DNA of 56,712 bases from an uncultured Clostridia bacterium. Its GTDB lineage: Bacteria; Bacillota; Clostridia; Christensenellales; Aristaeellaceae. A program made the position numbers and the translations under genes. Of this stretch, positions 39,901 to 54,900 are shown piece after piece. The notes beneath the pieces were generated by a model. That model was not told the DNA's origin and made no database searches. It saw only the letters and a program-made list of their open reading frames with translations. Within the stretch, counting starts at the first letter, position 1, and each line of letters starts with the position of its first letter. The DNA lies in the NCBI GenBank assembly GCA_946407745.1, contig CAMJPQ010000014.1, forward strand, positions 1 to 56,712, read 5' to 3'.

Positions 39901-42900
39901 CTTTGCGGACAGCGTGCAGGATGTGCTGATCTGCAACACGGAGGGTCTTTTTGTGACAGACCGGCGTGTGCGCAGCCGCTTCATGGTCAGCACCGTGGCC
40001 TCTGACGGGAAGGAGAATCAGTCCGGAAGCGCAGGTCCAGGAGCTTCCATGGGCTTTGAGCTTTTTGACCAGCGAGTGGATCCAGAGGAATGCGGGCGCT
40101 TCGCGGCGCGTCAAGCAGTGACCATGCTCCACGCAGAATCCTGCCCATCCGGCGTGTATCCCGTCGTCATCGACAGCGGCTTTGGCGGCGTGATTTTCCA
40201 TGAAGCCTGCGGCCACTCACTGGAAGCGACCAGCGTCGCCTATGGCATCAGCGAGTTTTCCAATCGTCTGGGAGAAATGATCGCCTCTCCATGTGTCACC
40301 GCCATAGACGACGGTACGATTCAACATGCGTGGGGCTCAACGCACATTGATGACGAAGGCATGCCCACCACCTGCCTGACACTGATTGAAAACGGGAAGC
40401 TTGTCAACTATATGATCGACAAGCTTGGCGGACGCAGGATGAATATGGCGTCCACCGGCTCCGGGCGCCGTGAAAGCTATGCCTGGGCTCCGACCTCCCG
40501 CATGAGAAACACCTACATTGCCGCCGGACAGGACGATGAGGCAGAGATGATTGCCACCATGGGCGATGGGCTGTATGCCAAGGACATGGGCGGCGGCTCC
40601 GTCAATCCGGCCACCGGCGAATTCAACTTTGCCGTGAAGGAGGGCTACTGGGTCAAGGACGGTAAGATTTCGCATCCCGTGCGCGGCGCGTCGCTCATCG
40701 GCCGCGGCAGCGATGTGCTCCTGAAAATCGACCGCGTCGGGCGCACCATGGTGCAGGCCCAGGGCATGTGCGGCTCCTTGAGCGGCAGCATCCCGGTGAA
40801 TGTGGGCCAGCCGATGATCCGTGTTTCATCACTGACGGTAGGCGGAAGGTAAGGAGGGCATGCACAAATGACAGCGATCAATACCTTCATCGACCAGCTT
40901 TTGGACACAGCCCGCCGCTGTGGCGTTGAAACGGCCGAGGTGAGCTATTCCGAGGGGGAGTCATTCTCTGTCAAAGCCATGAGTGGCAGGATCGACAGCT
41001 ACGAGGTTTCCTCCTCCTCCGGGCTCAGCCTGAGAGGTACAGTGGGCGGCAAAATGGGCTACGCGACCACGTCTGCCTTTGACAGTGAGGCCATCGGGCA
41101 GCTCGTGGAGGCTGTAAAGGAATCCGCCGCATTGAACGAAGCGGAAGATCAGGACGAAATCTATGCCGGTGATGAACACTATCCCCAGCTCGAGGCGGTG
41201 CCGAACGATCTTTCGGAGGTGGGCGCAGAAAGTAAGATACAGTTGGCGCTGTCTCTTGAAAAGCAGGTGTTGGGCGCCGACCCCCGCATTGCCAAAACAG
41301 AGGGCGCGGTCGTGGATACCTCCTCGGGCACAACGATTCTCCGCAACAGCATGGGGTTGAATCTGCAAAGGTCAGACAGTGTTTACACAACGTATGTAAT
41401 GCCCATTGCCAAGGACGGCAGCGCGACCGCCACTGGCTTCGCGCTCTCCTGCGGGCGTGAGCTGAAAAAGGTCAGCGCAGACGACCTGGCCGGCAAGGCA
41501 GTGCAGGAGGTTCTCTCTCAGCTGCATGCGGAGCCTGTCCTTTCAGGAGAGTACCGCGTCATCCTGCGGTATGACGCCATGCAGTCCCTGCTGGCCACCT
41601 TCTCCGGCATCTTCTCTGCTGACAACGCACAGCAGCATCTCTCCCTGCTGGTCGGCAAGGAGGGCGAAGCAATTGCCTCCCCCGCCGTAACGATGATGGA
41701 CGATCCCCTGCTGAAGGGCGGCTTTGCCAGCTCTCCCTTTGATGACGAGGGCAGCGCCACACGCACCAAGGCTGTGATTGATCACGGTGTGCTGACAACA
41801 CTTTTGCACAACCGCCGCACCGCAAAAAAGGCCGGCGTGGTCACCACGGGCAACGCCCGCAAGGCGGGAAGTCTCCTTGTCGCGCCAACCAACTTCTTCT
41901 TCCGTCCCGGCGAAAAGGATCTGGCCGCCATGCTGAAGGAGATGGATCACGGTCTGCTGATCACCGATATCAGCGGCACCCACGCAGGCGCCAACCCGAT
42001 TTCAGGTGATTTCTCTCTGCTCTCCAAGGGCTTTGTCGTCAGGGGCGGCGAGCTGTGTGAACCGGTAGAGCGGATCACCATTGCCGGCAATTTCTATCAG
42101 GTGCTGAAGAGCATCCTTGCAGTCGGTAGCGATCTGGAATTCCCCGGCAGGGGAATTGGCAGCCCCTCGGTGGATGTGGGCACCCTGTCTGTATCAGGAA
42201 AGTGAGTGCAAATGTATACAAACCAGGAATTGGAACAGCTTCGTTCACAAATCAGCAAAAGATGGGCTGTGTTGCTGCTGCCATGCCTTCTCTGCCTTTT
42301 TCTCATCGTGTTGGGCTTTATCCGCCGCGGCATGGTGCTTCAGGCGGACTACGACGCGGACGTCTCTTCGCTTGAGCTGCTCATCACCGTTTCGGGCGCC
42401 GTTTTGGGCTGTCTGCTCATTTCGGGATGGGACCTGTGCATCAAGCCGCTGCGGCGCTATGAGGTCCATATGAATGCCATGCTCAACGGCATCACGCACA
42501 AGGTGGAATGCCAGTTCCGTTCTGTTGATCAGGAAACATCCACCGTGGACGGCGTTGTATTCTACACCATGAATGTTGTCTGCGTGGATGACGAAGGCGA
42601 ACCATACGACCGCATCTTCTACTGGGACGCTGAAAAAGCGCTTCCGCACTGGCCGGAGGGGCAGCGGCTGCTAGTCACCTTCCACGACCGGCAGCTGGCC
42701 GCGGTGGAGGCGCTCTGATATGAGGTCTTTGGTCGTCAGCTACTCACTCACCGGCAACGTTGGCTGGGCCGCAGGTATTCTCGCAAAGGGCCTCGGTGCG
42801 AAACAGCTTTGCCTCGAGCCCATAGTCTCGTACCCTCAGAAAGGGCTCGGCATGTTCCTGCATGGCGGAAAAAGCGCGGTGCTTGGCGAAACGCCCGTGC

Positions 42901-45900
42901 TGAAGCCCTATGTGTTTGACGCGGCAGGATATGATCAGGTCATCCTCTGCTTCCCGGTCTGGGCTGGCCGTCCCGCCGCGCCGATGCTCACCTTTGTGCG
43001 TGAGCAGCGCGCGACGCTTCAGGGGATGCGCCTGTCCGCGCTTGCCACACAGAGCGGTTCTGGCGCGGAAAAAGCCCTCGCGCGCCTTGCTCAGGAGGCT
43101 GGCTGCTCCGCTTTCTTCAGAACACTGATCCTCATCGACCCAAGGAAAAGGCCCTCCCCTGAGAAGGAAGGCCAGCTTGATCGCTTCATACAGGAACTCC
43201 GCTAAGCTCCGCCACCTGCCCGGCATTCAACGCTGGACAGGCGTTTTCTTTTATGATCAGTTCAGCGGCAGCACCGGCGAAAGAGATGCAGCAGGGAAAC
43301 AGAACCTTCGTGCAGGCAGCCGAGCTGTGCTCAGTTGATGTAATCATCCACCACAGCGTCTGCCTCCTCCACGGAGGGATGGGCCGTCATTGCCTCATAG
43401 AACGCGCACTTCGCGGTTTGCATATAGACACTGATCAGCAGTTCACAGGCCATGGACACTGTCAGCCCGATCACCGTGCTGAGCTGCTGCATCATGCCCG
43501 ATATCCAGTTGACGGGCAATACCAGCGCCATGATGGGCAGCAGCAGCCACAGGTACTGTCCAAGGCAACCTGCCATCATATTCCTGCTCTCTCTCATGCA
43601 GGCTGTTGCCTTTTTGTCCGGGGCATCGGCCATGAAGACCTCTGCCATGGCCACTTTCAGCGCGGCGCGCAGGCCAAGCGCCAGTGTCAGTACTGTACCG
43701 ATGAAGCTTGCCGTACCGTAAGTACGGAAGGCGGCTTCCGTGCCGCCCAGCAGGGCCATCAGCACCGGCACCCAGGTAACCAGAAGGCCCGGCAGGCTCC
43801 ACAGGAGCACATAAAGCACTGTCAGGATCCGGAGCCAAATCGCCTTGAAAAAGCAGCCGGCTCTGGACAGGACATCCACTACGGCTGTTTCCTCATTCCG
43901 CAGCAGCTTCAGCGTATAGTGGCTGCGGCCAAGTGAGAGAAACGGCAGCAGCACCGCGCTAAGCAGTGTCGCAAGGCCGATATAAACGGTGCGGGATTGC
44001 CTCAGCAGGTCTGTGAGCTGCAGCAGCAGCGCATTATAGGTCGTGCGTTCCAGCAAGTAATCTGCCAGCAGCTGGTTCAGCTGCTGCGTCAGCTGCAGCT
44101 GCAAAACCTGGGCCAGCAGCGAAGGCAGTATCGCAATCAATGACACCAACAATGCCACCGGCATATCCCGCTTCAAAGCTTCGCGGGCCTTCATTCTCAG
44201 CTGAGCGTTCGGTGATACAGGCATTTTTAACCTCACTGTGTATGTACAATACTTGCAAGTCAGGCAAAGGAATTGCAGCAAAGCGCCAAATCTGATTCTA
44301 TTCGTTTCACAACCGGACCGGCAGCATCACTTTACCTGAAAAAACGTTCTGTGTCAATGGGAAGCGTGCCGGAAGGAAGCTTGTCAGCCTTCCTGAAAGG
44401 AGTGTCCCATTGCGTGATCGCTACAGTGTGCTTTTGCACCACCGGTTCGAGAAATAGAACCAGGTGCATATGAGTATGGCGCTCAGTGTACCGGTTGGTG
44501 TGGCGATGCCGATGCCAAGTATTCTCAAATCCAGCACTCTGACGCAGAAATAGGCCACCGGCACGCGCGCAATGACAGAAGAGACAATGGAAGGAATCAT
44601 GGTAAACATGGTGTGCCCCGAACCGTTGCAAAGCGCGTTCAGCGGGAACACGAACGCTGTCAGCAGGTAATCCAGACTGGTTACGCGCAGATAGTCAAGG
44701 CCCTGGCTGAGCACTTCCTCTTCACCGGTCAAAAGGCCGAGCAGCGGCTTTGCCAGCAGCTGAACAATGATGAACGCGGCAGATGCAATGACCAGAGAGA
44801 TACGGATAGAGTTCCTGAGCACATCTCTGGCTCTGTCGAAATTTCTGTTGCCCACATTCTGCCCGACCATCGCCGCAGCGGCAGAGCCGATGGCTACAGC
44901 CGGCATCTGGCACACATTGTTGATCTTTCCCGCCACAGCCACACCGGAGGCTGCGCTGACCCCCAGGGAATTTGTCAAGGCGGAAACCATCAGGAAGCCC
45001 CCAGATACCACGAAGCTCTGTACCGAGCCAGGGAGGCCGAGCCGCAGCATGGTCAGCGCCTTCTGCGGATTCAGGCGGAGGGAGGAGAGCCTCACGTCAA
45101 CCACAGATTCGCTGCGCCGCAAATAGGCGGCAAAGCCGAGCATGGATAGTGCCTGCGAGATGACAGTCGCGTAAGCTGCGCCTGCCACATTCATCCGTAG
45201 TGTGCCAACAAACAGCACATCCAGCACGATATTGACGAGGCAGGAGGCTACGCCGAAGTACATGGGTGTTTTAGAATCCCCCATTCCACGCAGCACCGAG
45301 GCCATCGCGTTGTAGCCAAAGATGAAGACAGACCCGGCGGTACAGATGCGGAAGTAGTCGCGAGCTTCCGTGAAAACCTCTTCGGGTGTGTTCAGCAGTC
45401 GCAGCAGCGGATCGGAAAATGTCAGAAGCGCAAGCGTGGAAACTGCCGCCAGCAGGAGTGACATTGCGAAAACGGTGCTTACCGTCTCCCTCACATCCCG
45501 GTCGCTTTTCCGGCCAACATATTGCGAGACCATGATGGCCCCGCCATCGCACAGCGCAATGATGCCATAGGTGAGTGACCAGGTCAGGTTCCCCGCGATG
45601 GATGTGGCGGCGATGCCCTCATTTCCGCAGAAGTAACCAACCACCTTGATGTCTGCAATATTGTAAAGGGACTGAATCAAACTCGTGAGAAAAAACGGTA
45701 TGGAGAACCGCACCAGCTCAGGCCTGATATTGCCACTGGTGAAATCATAAAAGCTCAAGGTGTTCTCCCGCCTCTCAGACTCTTTCTTGGGAAATGAGCT
45801 GTGCTGCGTCAGGCCGTTCGCTGTACTGCAGCCAGGTAGCCTCTGAATCAGTCAGCGACACATCAAGCGCGGAAACATTGTCCCTGATGTGCTCTTCGCT

Positions 45901-48900
45901 TGATGGTGCGACAATGGGGAACAGGTTCATCGGCTGCCGCAGCAGCCATGCAAGGCAGATCTGAGCTACAGAGCAGTTCCTCTCTTTTGATAGCTGTTCC
46001 GCGCGGCGGAGGCGTTCCCTGTTAAGAGGACAATCATATTCCATGATGGAGCCCCGCCCGATGCAGCTTTCAATCGGCTGTGCGCCATCAGTCCTGAATT
46101 TCCCGGAAAGATAGCCGCGGCCAAGCGGCGAATAGCAGAAAACGGGCAGCTGATTCTCCGTCACCCACTGCCTATACTTTTCGCTTGCCTTTCCGGACAG
46201 CGCCACACTGCCGCCCCAGGGATCACATATGTATTCCGCCAAAGAATAGGCTGGGCTGACGGCTGAAAAGCCTTCGAGTTCTTTGCTTTCGGCGTAAGCA
46301 TTTGCCGCCTGCACTCGCGCAAGCGTCCAGTTCGAACCGCCGAAGGAAAGGATTTTGCCTTCCTTTTTCAGCCGGTTCAGTTCATCAACAATTTCATCCA
46401 CCGGCACAGCCATATCATCCCGGTGAAGAATATACAGGTCAATCGTGTCCGTTTTCAGGCGGCGAAGCGATTCCTCGACCTGCTGCCTGACTGTGTGCGC
46501 AGAGAATACATCCGTACTGCCATTCTGCCCCGGGTTGCAGCCCTTGTCCAGCAGGACTGCCTGCTGCCGATGTCCGCGTGAGGACAGCCACATACCCAGC
46601 GTTTCCTCCCCCACTCCGTAGCTGTGCGCGGTATCAAACGTGCGGAAGCCTGCTTCCCACGCCAGGTCATAGCTCCGGAAGGCTTCCTTGCGGGTATCCT
46701 CCCGGGTAGCCGTAGAGGGCGTTCCGTAGGTCAGGGCAGACAACAGATTGGGGATGCCGGTCATAGCGCAGTATTTCATGCGGATACCTCCGTGGGAATC
46801 ATCTGGGGTACTGGTTGATTATACCAGAAGAGAAGGCTGCAGTAAATGGCAATTCCTGTTTCAGGCAGATTCATTATACAAACCTGCCTGCGATGCTGTA
46901 TTTGAAAACGGCAGGGGGCTGTCCCCCTGCCGCATAACGGATTGCAGATTATTTGGAGAGATCCGGGATATGAGTGGTGTTGCCGGCTTCATAGGCTTCC
47001 AGGCGCTCGTCCATGATCTCCTGATAGCCCGCATCCAGGAATTCCTGGCTGTACTGGGCAAACAAGGCATCGAACTCGGCGGGGTCGCACTTGACCAGCT
47101 TGGCATAATACTCCTGCCACAGGCTCAGCAGGGTGGCGCTGTATTCGCTCTCGCTGTCAATCGCCACAGCGAACACCGGGTCGGAATACGCCTTGCCGGC
47201 GTCGGCCAGCTTACGCAGCTCGTAGTAGTTGTCAATCAGAGCCTGAGTGAAGTCCTGGGGCAGGCCGGCAGGGCTCATCTGGGCGATGGTCTGCTCGATG
47301 GTGCCGACCTTCTTGGAGGCATGCACCAGGCAGGTCATGTCGATGTTGTTGTTATGGTTCAGCATGTGTTCGCCGGTGTATTCCAGCATCACAGGCAGGC
47401 CGTTTTCGTCCAGCTCATAGGTCTCGCCCTCAATGCCGTTCTCCAGAACGAACAGGTTCTCGGGCTGGATCATCCATTCCATCAGCATCCAGGCAGCCTT
47501 CAGCTGTTCGGGAGTAGCCAGGCTGGAGAAACCAACGATCATGCCGAAGGGATTGTCAGCGCGGATGGCACCGGTGTTGACGCCCTCTTCCATGCCGGCA
47601 TAGGGGCTGGCGATGGCCAGTTCGGCATCGGGGTTGTTCTCATAGAAGGCAGACAGCCAGGCCATGTTGGTGGCGATATAGCCGCCGTAGCTGTAGATCT
47701 TGCCGTTGATGAAGTCTGTCTGCAGAATGTCGGTGCCCTGGCCGCCGCTGTTCTTTTCCAGATCAAACTCGGAGGAATACCAGCCCATGTGATACTCGCT
47801 GTTGAGGCGCTTCATCATGCGCTCGGTGGGATACCAGGGGAAGCTGGGGGTGCCCAGAGAGGAATGCATTGCCCATTCCTTTTCGCCCTCTTCGGTCACG
47901 GGGAAATCACGATAGCCGAAATTGACGATGTACGGAGAGGTGGGGATGCCCAGACCGAGCGGATACTCGCACAGGCCCGCTTCGATCATCTTGTTCATCG
48001 CGTCCTTGTGCTCCTCGTAGTTCTGGGGCACATGGTCATAGCCAACCTGGCGCAGCCAGTCCATGCGGACGAAGTTGGCGAAGGCGAAGGTGGTATCATA
48101 GTAGGGGCGCTCGGTGAGCACGAAGTAGGTTTCACCGTTGATGTCGGTGTAGCCCAGCTGGTTGTGGTCCACCATGGCCTGATAGAAGGTCGGCGCCACA
48201 GCCTTGAAATCGTCCAGATTAATGACGGTCATAGCGCCGTCATTGGCCCACTGCGCTACCTTGGGATAGTCATATTCCATCATGATGGTGGGGGTTTCGC
48301 CGGCAGCGATGAGGGTGGAATACTTCATCATCACGTCGCCGCGGGGAATGGCAACATACTGCACGTCGATGTTATACTTGTCGCCAAATTCCTTCTGAAT
48401 CCACTGAGTCCAATAGTTGTCGTCCACTGCGGGATAGCCAGCCTTGGAGCGGTCATATACCGGTACGGTGATCTTCACGCGCTCGGCAAAGGGTTCCCAG
48501 TCGGCGGGCACATCAGCCGCCGCGAAGGAGCACAGGCTTGCAACCATCAGCAGCGCCAGAAACAGAGAGACGAGTTTCTTCATTTCCAGGTACCTCCTCT
48601 AAATTTATTCCAGGGCACTCTGCCCGTGAAACCGAAGCTTGGTTCTTCCATCAGCTGTCAGCCCTTGACCGCGCCGATCATGGTGCCCTGCACGAAGTAC
48701 TTCTGCACAAAGGGGTATACCAGCATGATCGGGATGGTGGCAAACATGACCACGGCGGCTTGCAGCACCTCGGGGGTGGATTCCTGCGCAGCCGCCTCGG
48801 AAAGGCTGACGGCGTCGCCGCTGGAATTGAGCACCATGTTGCTCAGCAGGTACTGCAGCGGCTGCAGCGCTTTGGTGGTGATATAGTACTTGGCATCCGC

Positions 48901-51900
48901 GTAGGCGTTCCAGCGGCCAACCGCGTAGAAGAGCGCCAGCGTGGCCAGTATTGGCTTGGACAGCGGCAGCACAACGCGGGTCAGAATCTGGAAATGGCTT
49001 GCGCCGTCCAGGTTGGCCGCCTCATAAAGACTGTCCGGTATGGTTGAGCGAATAAAGGACCGCATGATCAGCATATTGTAGGGAGAGAAGGACAGGGGCA
49101 GCACCAGCACCCACATGGTGTTGAGCAGCTTCAGGTCCTTGTAAAGCAGATACTCCGGTATCAGGCCAGCGCTGAAATACATGGTGAACATCAGTATGAA
49201 CGCAAACACGGCCCGGCCCTTCAGCTCTCTCCTGGCCAGAGGATAGGCCGCCAGCGTGGTAATGATCATGCCGATGACCGTAAACAGCAGCGTCATCCAA
49301 ATGGTGTAGACCATGGAGTGGGTCATCTGCCCGTCACGGAAGATGGATTCATAGGCCTTGAAGTTCAGGCTCTCCGGCCAGAGATAAACACGCCTGGACA
49401 ATACCGCCGTGTTGGAGGAAATGCTCTTGGCCGCAATGTGCAGGAAGGGGATGATGCAGGTCAGCGATAGCAGCAGAATGACAAACGCGATCACAAAATC
49501 GCTTGCGTGCACGCGGTGGACGCCCTTAAAGAGAGAAGCCTTCTTTTCGGCAGGAACGGATGACATGCGCTCAGACCTCCTTCCTCAAAGCAAACCGTCT
49601 TCGCCCAGGGCCTTAGAAACCCTGTCAGAAGAAAGAACCAGCAGCAGGCCCACCAGGCTCTGGAACAGGCCCACGGCGGTAGCGCGGCTGAAGTTTCCGC
49701 CAGCCAGGCCCTTTTCATAAATGTAAATGGCCAGCTGGTACTGGAAATCCTTCACCTGTACATTGCCGAAAGAGTCCAGCCGTTCAAAGTTGGAGCCCAT
49801 CACACGTCCAAGGTTCATGATCAGCAGGGTGACCATCGTGCCGCGGATGCACGGAAGCGTCACGCTCCAAATCTTGCGCAGCCGCCCCGCGCCGTCAATG
49901 GTCGCCGCTTCATACAGGTCCGGACTGATGCCTGTGATGGCTGCCAGATAGATGATCGAGCCCCAGCCCATGTTCTGCCACACGCCGATGAGCAGATAGG
50001 TGACAGCCCAGTGCCACTTTTCCGTCAGGAACGGTATGCCGCTTTCTATCCAGCCTGCATTCATCATCAATACATTCACAAGGCCTGTCTGCGGCTTGAA
50101 CAGGTTCAGCGCCACGCTGGCAATAATGACCCAGGAAAGGAAATGCGGCAGGTACAGTATGGTCTGTGAGACCTTCTTGTAGCGCGGAAAACGCAGCTCG
50201 TTCAGCAGCAGGGCCAATATGATGGGCACCGGGAAGCCGACGAGCAGATCCAGGAAGTTAAAAACCAGAGAGTTCTTCAGGGCGCGAAGAAAATCCTTGT
50301 CCCTGAAGATCTTGGCAAAGGTTTCCATACCAACCCATTCGCTGCCTGCGTAGCCCTTGGCCGGTTTATAATTCATGAAGGCGATTCTCAGCCCCGGATA
50401 AGCCGCATATTTGAAGATGATTACGAACGCGATCGGAATCAGCAGCATCGCATACAGCTGCCAGTTGTCCTTCATATACGCCCCAAAGTGACCGCGTTTC
50501 ACAGGAGCTTTTGTTTTCTGCATGGAATGCCTCCTCGCAAGCGATGTACAATTTGATCAATTTTTGTCCATTATAACGCATTATGCCCAAAAAAGCAAGA
50601 TGCGGGAGTGCCTTCCACGACCATCCATGCGTACAATTTCGTAAACTAAAACCTCCGAATAGAATGTCCTTTTCAGAGGTTCAGTTTCCTTGCACTGTCT
50701 GTTTCAATTCTGTAATCAGCTCTTTAGCGTTCAGTTTCCCCGCTTCGGCGCTTCGTAGCTCCATCCGTGTTCGCCGTGATAAATCATCTGCCTTGTCATA
50801 CCGCCGTCAACACAGATGTTCTCACCGCTGATGAAGCCCGCTTTATCAGAGCAGAGGAAAAGAACAAGCTCCGCGATGTCCTCCGGCGTACCCACGCGCT
50901 GCACCGGCTGCTGAAGCGCGTCCAGCCCGGTAATACCTGACCGTGCGGTGTCAATCCATCCGGGTGAAACGCTGTTCACCCGCACCTTTCCAGAGAGGCT
51001 GACGGCCAGCGCGTGTGTCAGCGCGGCGATTCCTCCCTTGGCGGCTGTGTAGCTTTCTGTCTGCGGCTGGCTCATGCGGTCACGGGAGGAGGAAATGTTG
51101 ACCACCGACGCGCCGGGGGCAAACCAGGGCATCAGCAGCTTGGTCAGATAAAAGGGAGCGGTAACGCCCACAGCCAGCGCGTAGGAGAACTCATCCCAGG
51201 TGCACGTTTCTATGCCTCTCATCAGCGGCAGCGCGTTATTGATCAGGTAAACAACGTGTCCGCTCCGCTCAATTACCTGCCGGGCAAAGCGTTCCAGGTC
51301 TTCCTTTCTGGATACGTCTCCCACAAACCAGCTGCCAGGCCGGAGGTCGATGATGTGCACCTCCGTGCCCTCCCTCTGGAAGGCATCCGCAATGGCCCTG
51401 ACGATGCCCTGCGCCCCTCCGGTGATCACGGCTACCTTTTTCTCCATACAACAAGCCCCTTTCTATTTATCAGCACACCGGGCGCGCCGCCTTCATCAGG
51501 CCGCGCGCTCAGTCCGCCGGTGCAAACCGCACGTCCGCGTCACCGCCGCCAAGCTGTTCCGCAAGCCCGTCAGCGGAGATGATTCTTCCGATGCGGGTGT
51601 AGCTGTACGGAGTGTCAAAGGACTGGTAGAACAGGACCACACAGTCGTCACCGAACAGCATAATATCGCCGGCCTCAATGTGTCCGATCCCGGCCGGGGC
51701 AGAGGGCAGGCTGCCCATCAGGTAGTGATACTTCTCGTTGCCGTTCAGTTCTGTCATATGGAGTTCCATCGGCAGAAGCGACGCAAACGCCCTGGCGGTT
51801 TCATTATCCTCCAGCAGCGCTGTGTATGCCTTGTCACGTATCTGTACTTTCATTGCCATCCCCTCTTTCATTTCAACGCGCAGGTCGCCACCGACATGAG

Positions 51901-54900
51901 CCATATAGTACTCTTCCCTGTAGTCCAGCATCGGTGATGTCCGCTGCAGGGTCACGGTTGTCATTCCCGGCCGCAGCCCTGTGAAGGCAAAGATCACGTC
52001 ATAGGCCCCGCCGTCAATGATCTCGCCTTCCATGCCAAAGCTGTCATAACTGACCTCGCAGGAAAGAATGCTCTCATCCTCAATCACCGCGCTGTATTCC
52101 GGCCCTCCTCCGGCAAAGGTGGAAAACCTGAGGACCACAGATCTGCCGGCCTGCTCCTCCTCCGTTGTGACAACAGGCCCGGGCCAGGTGAGGATGCCGC
52201 CAAACTCATATACATTGGTATAGCCCATGCTCGCCAGCTTCTGCGCAGCCTGCTTGGAGCGGTTGCCGCTGCGGCAGTAAATCAGTATTACCTGATCATA
52301 ATCCGGCAGCGCCTCCGGCGCGTCGCAGCCGATGGTCTCATTGGGGATCAGTATCGCGCCGGGGATGTGGCCGGCATCGTATTCATCTCTTCTGCGGACA
52401 TCGACAATCACATGGCCGTCATCCGCATCCATCATCCGCCGCGCGGTTTCCTGGTCAATCTCGGTATAAGTGTTTCCCAAGCTGACACCTGCACCTGCAT
52501 TGGAAGTCAGCAGAAGGGCACCAGCAAGAAGCAATGTGAAGAAATGCCGCATACGATCCCGCCTTTCACAGTTTTCAGCCTTGTGCCATCCGCACGCATC
52601 CAGCCACGCTGCGTATGCAAAACTGTCCCCCTGTCTTTGATTCCTTACCTGTGAATTTCAATCTTTGGCAGCACAGCGTCCACGTCGACAAAGCCCACCC
52701 TGTCGTTCATCCTGTCGATGTACACAGGCACCTGGTCCGACTGAAGCATGTCCGTAACGTCGACATACAGGTACCTGCTGTAGTACACGTGCACAACACC
52801 CGTATCGGGATCTCTGTAATGGCATTCCAGCATCAGCGGGGAGCTGCCGTTGACTCTTACCTGATTCTGCGCGGTGACACCGGCTATCTTCGCCATCACA
52901 TAGTATCCGCCTTCGTATGCCCTTCGCAGCTGCGCCCTGCGGTATAGTTCGGCAAGCAGCAGTCCCAGTCCTGTCAACAGGAATACAGCGCCAATACCGC
53001 CGAAGACGCAGAGGAAAATCAGCGGGTCCTGAGGATCTTCGCCGGCTTTGAAGTGCCACAGGCAAACACCCAGCGTCAGAAACAGAAGGCCCATCGGCGA
53101 AAAGATCATGCCGAGAATTCCTTTTACCGTCCAGCCGTACTTTTTGTGTTCGTTCATTGTTCTATCTCCTTGTCAGCAGCTTTCGTTTGATGGCAATAGC
53201 CGAAATACCAGCACTCATACGGCTGAGTACACTGTTCTCCATCGGGGACGCAAACCTCCTCTGTCTCCTTCTGCATGCGGTTCAGGTCCCAGATATTGTC
53301 GTTGATCCAGCGGTAGAGGCCCTTGGCCTGCTGGGTGATGTCGGTTGTGACAAAAGGGTTTTCTTCACACGGCCCGTGCGTGATGATGCAGATGCGCCCG
53401 ATCTTCAGCCCGCAGCGCGTGATGATATAGTACTGGAAAGCGGCATCCCGCACAAACTGTTCATGCACTTCGGGCGCATTCTTCACTTCATACAGGTCAT
53501 ACCCCTGCTCTGTCTTTCTCAGGATGTCTGCGGCGCAGTAGTTATTGTAGTTGATGAATGCCGCCTCGCAGATGACGCTGACGCCGCGGGCAATCGCATC
53601 CTGCGTTTTGGCCGCCATCGCTTTCTTGTCGGGAATCTTTTTTCCAGGCAGGTATACCGTCATTTCCTCATAGGGTCCAAACATGCCCATCGCGCGGTCG
53701 CCGAATTCATTGCCGGCATCCAGCCTGGCCTGTATCTCCGGCGGGATAACACGAAGACCGGGTTTGTGCTTGTCCAGCCATAGCATTTTGCGGCACTGCA
53801 TACCGCGCATGAAGTCTGTTTTTGTGATGGCCATCGGGCACCTCCTGGCAGCATGCAGCCTGTTCAGCGAAAAGCATATCACCAGATAGACCGTTTCGGG
53901 CTGAACGCTGCTTTTCACTGTCATATCCATTATAGCGAAAATGTAAGAAAATGCATTTTTCATGCCAACTTTCAGCAACGCAGGCTGACTGTAAGCGTTT
54001 TGACTGAAAGCTTTGCGCATGCAGCAGAGCTGAAAAGCCTGTGCACTGCGCAGAAAAACTCCCGCAGGGCATTGAGCCTCGCGGGAGCTTGTGCATCATT
54101 TCTCTTTCCTGCGCTGAAGGAAGACCAGCCACGCCACGGTCAGCAGACCGTAAAACGCAACAGTCAGCACGATGATGCTGATCAGGTCGCGTTCCATAAA
54201 CGAGCTTGCAGTCCGGAAGCCCTTCAGGATGAGATGTGACAGTATATAAGAGACAGGGGCGAAGAAAAGCTGGCGAAGAATCCAGCCGAATTTCCATTTC
54301 CTGAAGATCCCCCAGGCCAGACCGCATACTGCCGCCAACACCGCCGCAATGATCAAATAGTAGGCCAGCGCGAGGCGCGGAAGAATTGCTGTTCCACCGT
54401 CCGCAGGGGGCCCCCACAGCAGAACCTGCTGCTGTTCAAATCCGTAAACCAGCCGGTCGGGCACTGGATAAAGGGTGTATTCATAATACGAAGCGCCTTG
54501 CTGGTCGGAGTGTTGATTTGTGCTGAGCGCCTGCATGATGAGGGTAGTAGTGCCGTCCTCCTCAACAACCGTATGCTCTTCGAACCCATTGATGAAGCTC
54601 TTCACCTTCAGTATCAGCGCTTCACGGGGCTGTTCGGTGGATGCAGGTGCGATGGTCGGTTCGGCAGCCGCTTCATCACCAAACGGCAGTCGCATGTCTC
54701 CACCGTAGAGCTCAGCAGGATCGACGGTTCTGATACCGGCAACCTCAATCAGGCCGTCCTGCCAGAGGACATAATTCATGCTCGTGGCATGGAAAAAATA
54801 TGTAAATACTCCGATAAAAACGCACAGCGCAGCGATCAACACGGCATACAGGCGGCGCCTGCGTATCTCCCTTTTCAAGGTCATCATAGGCTTTGTGGAT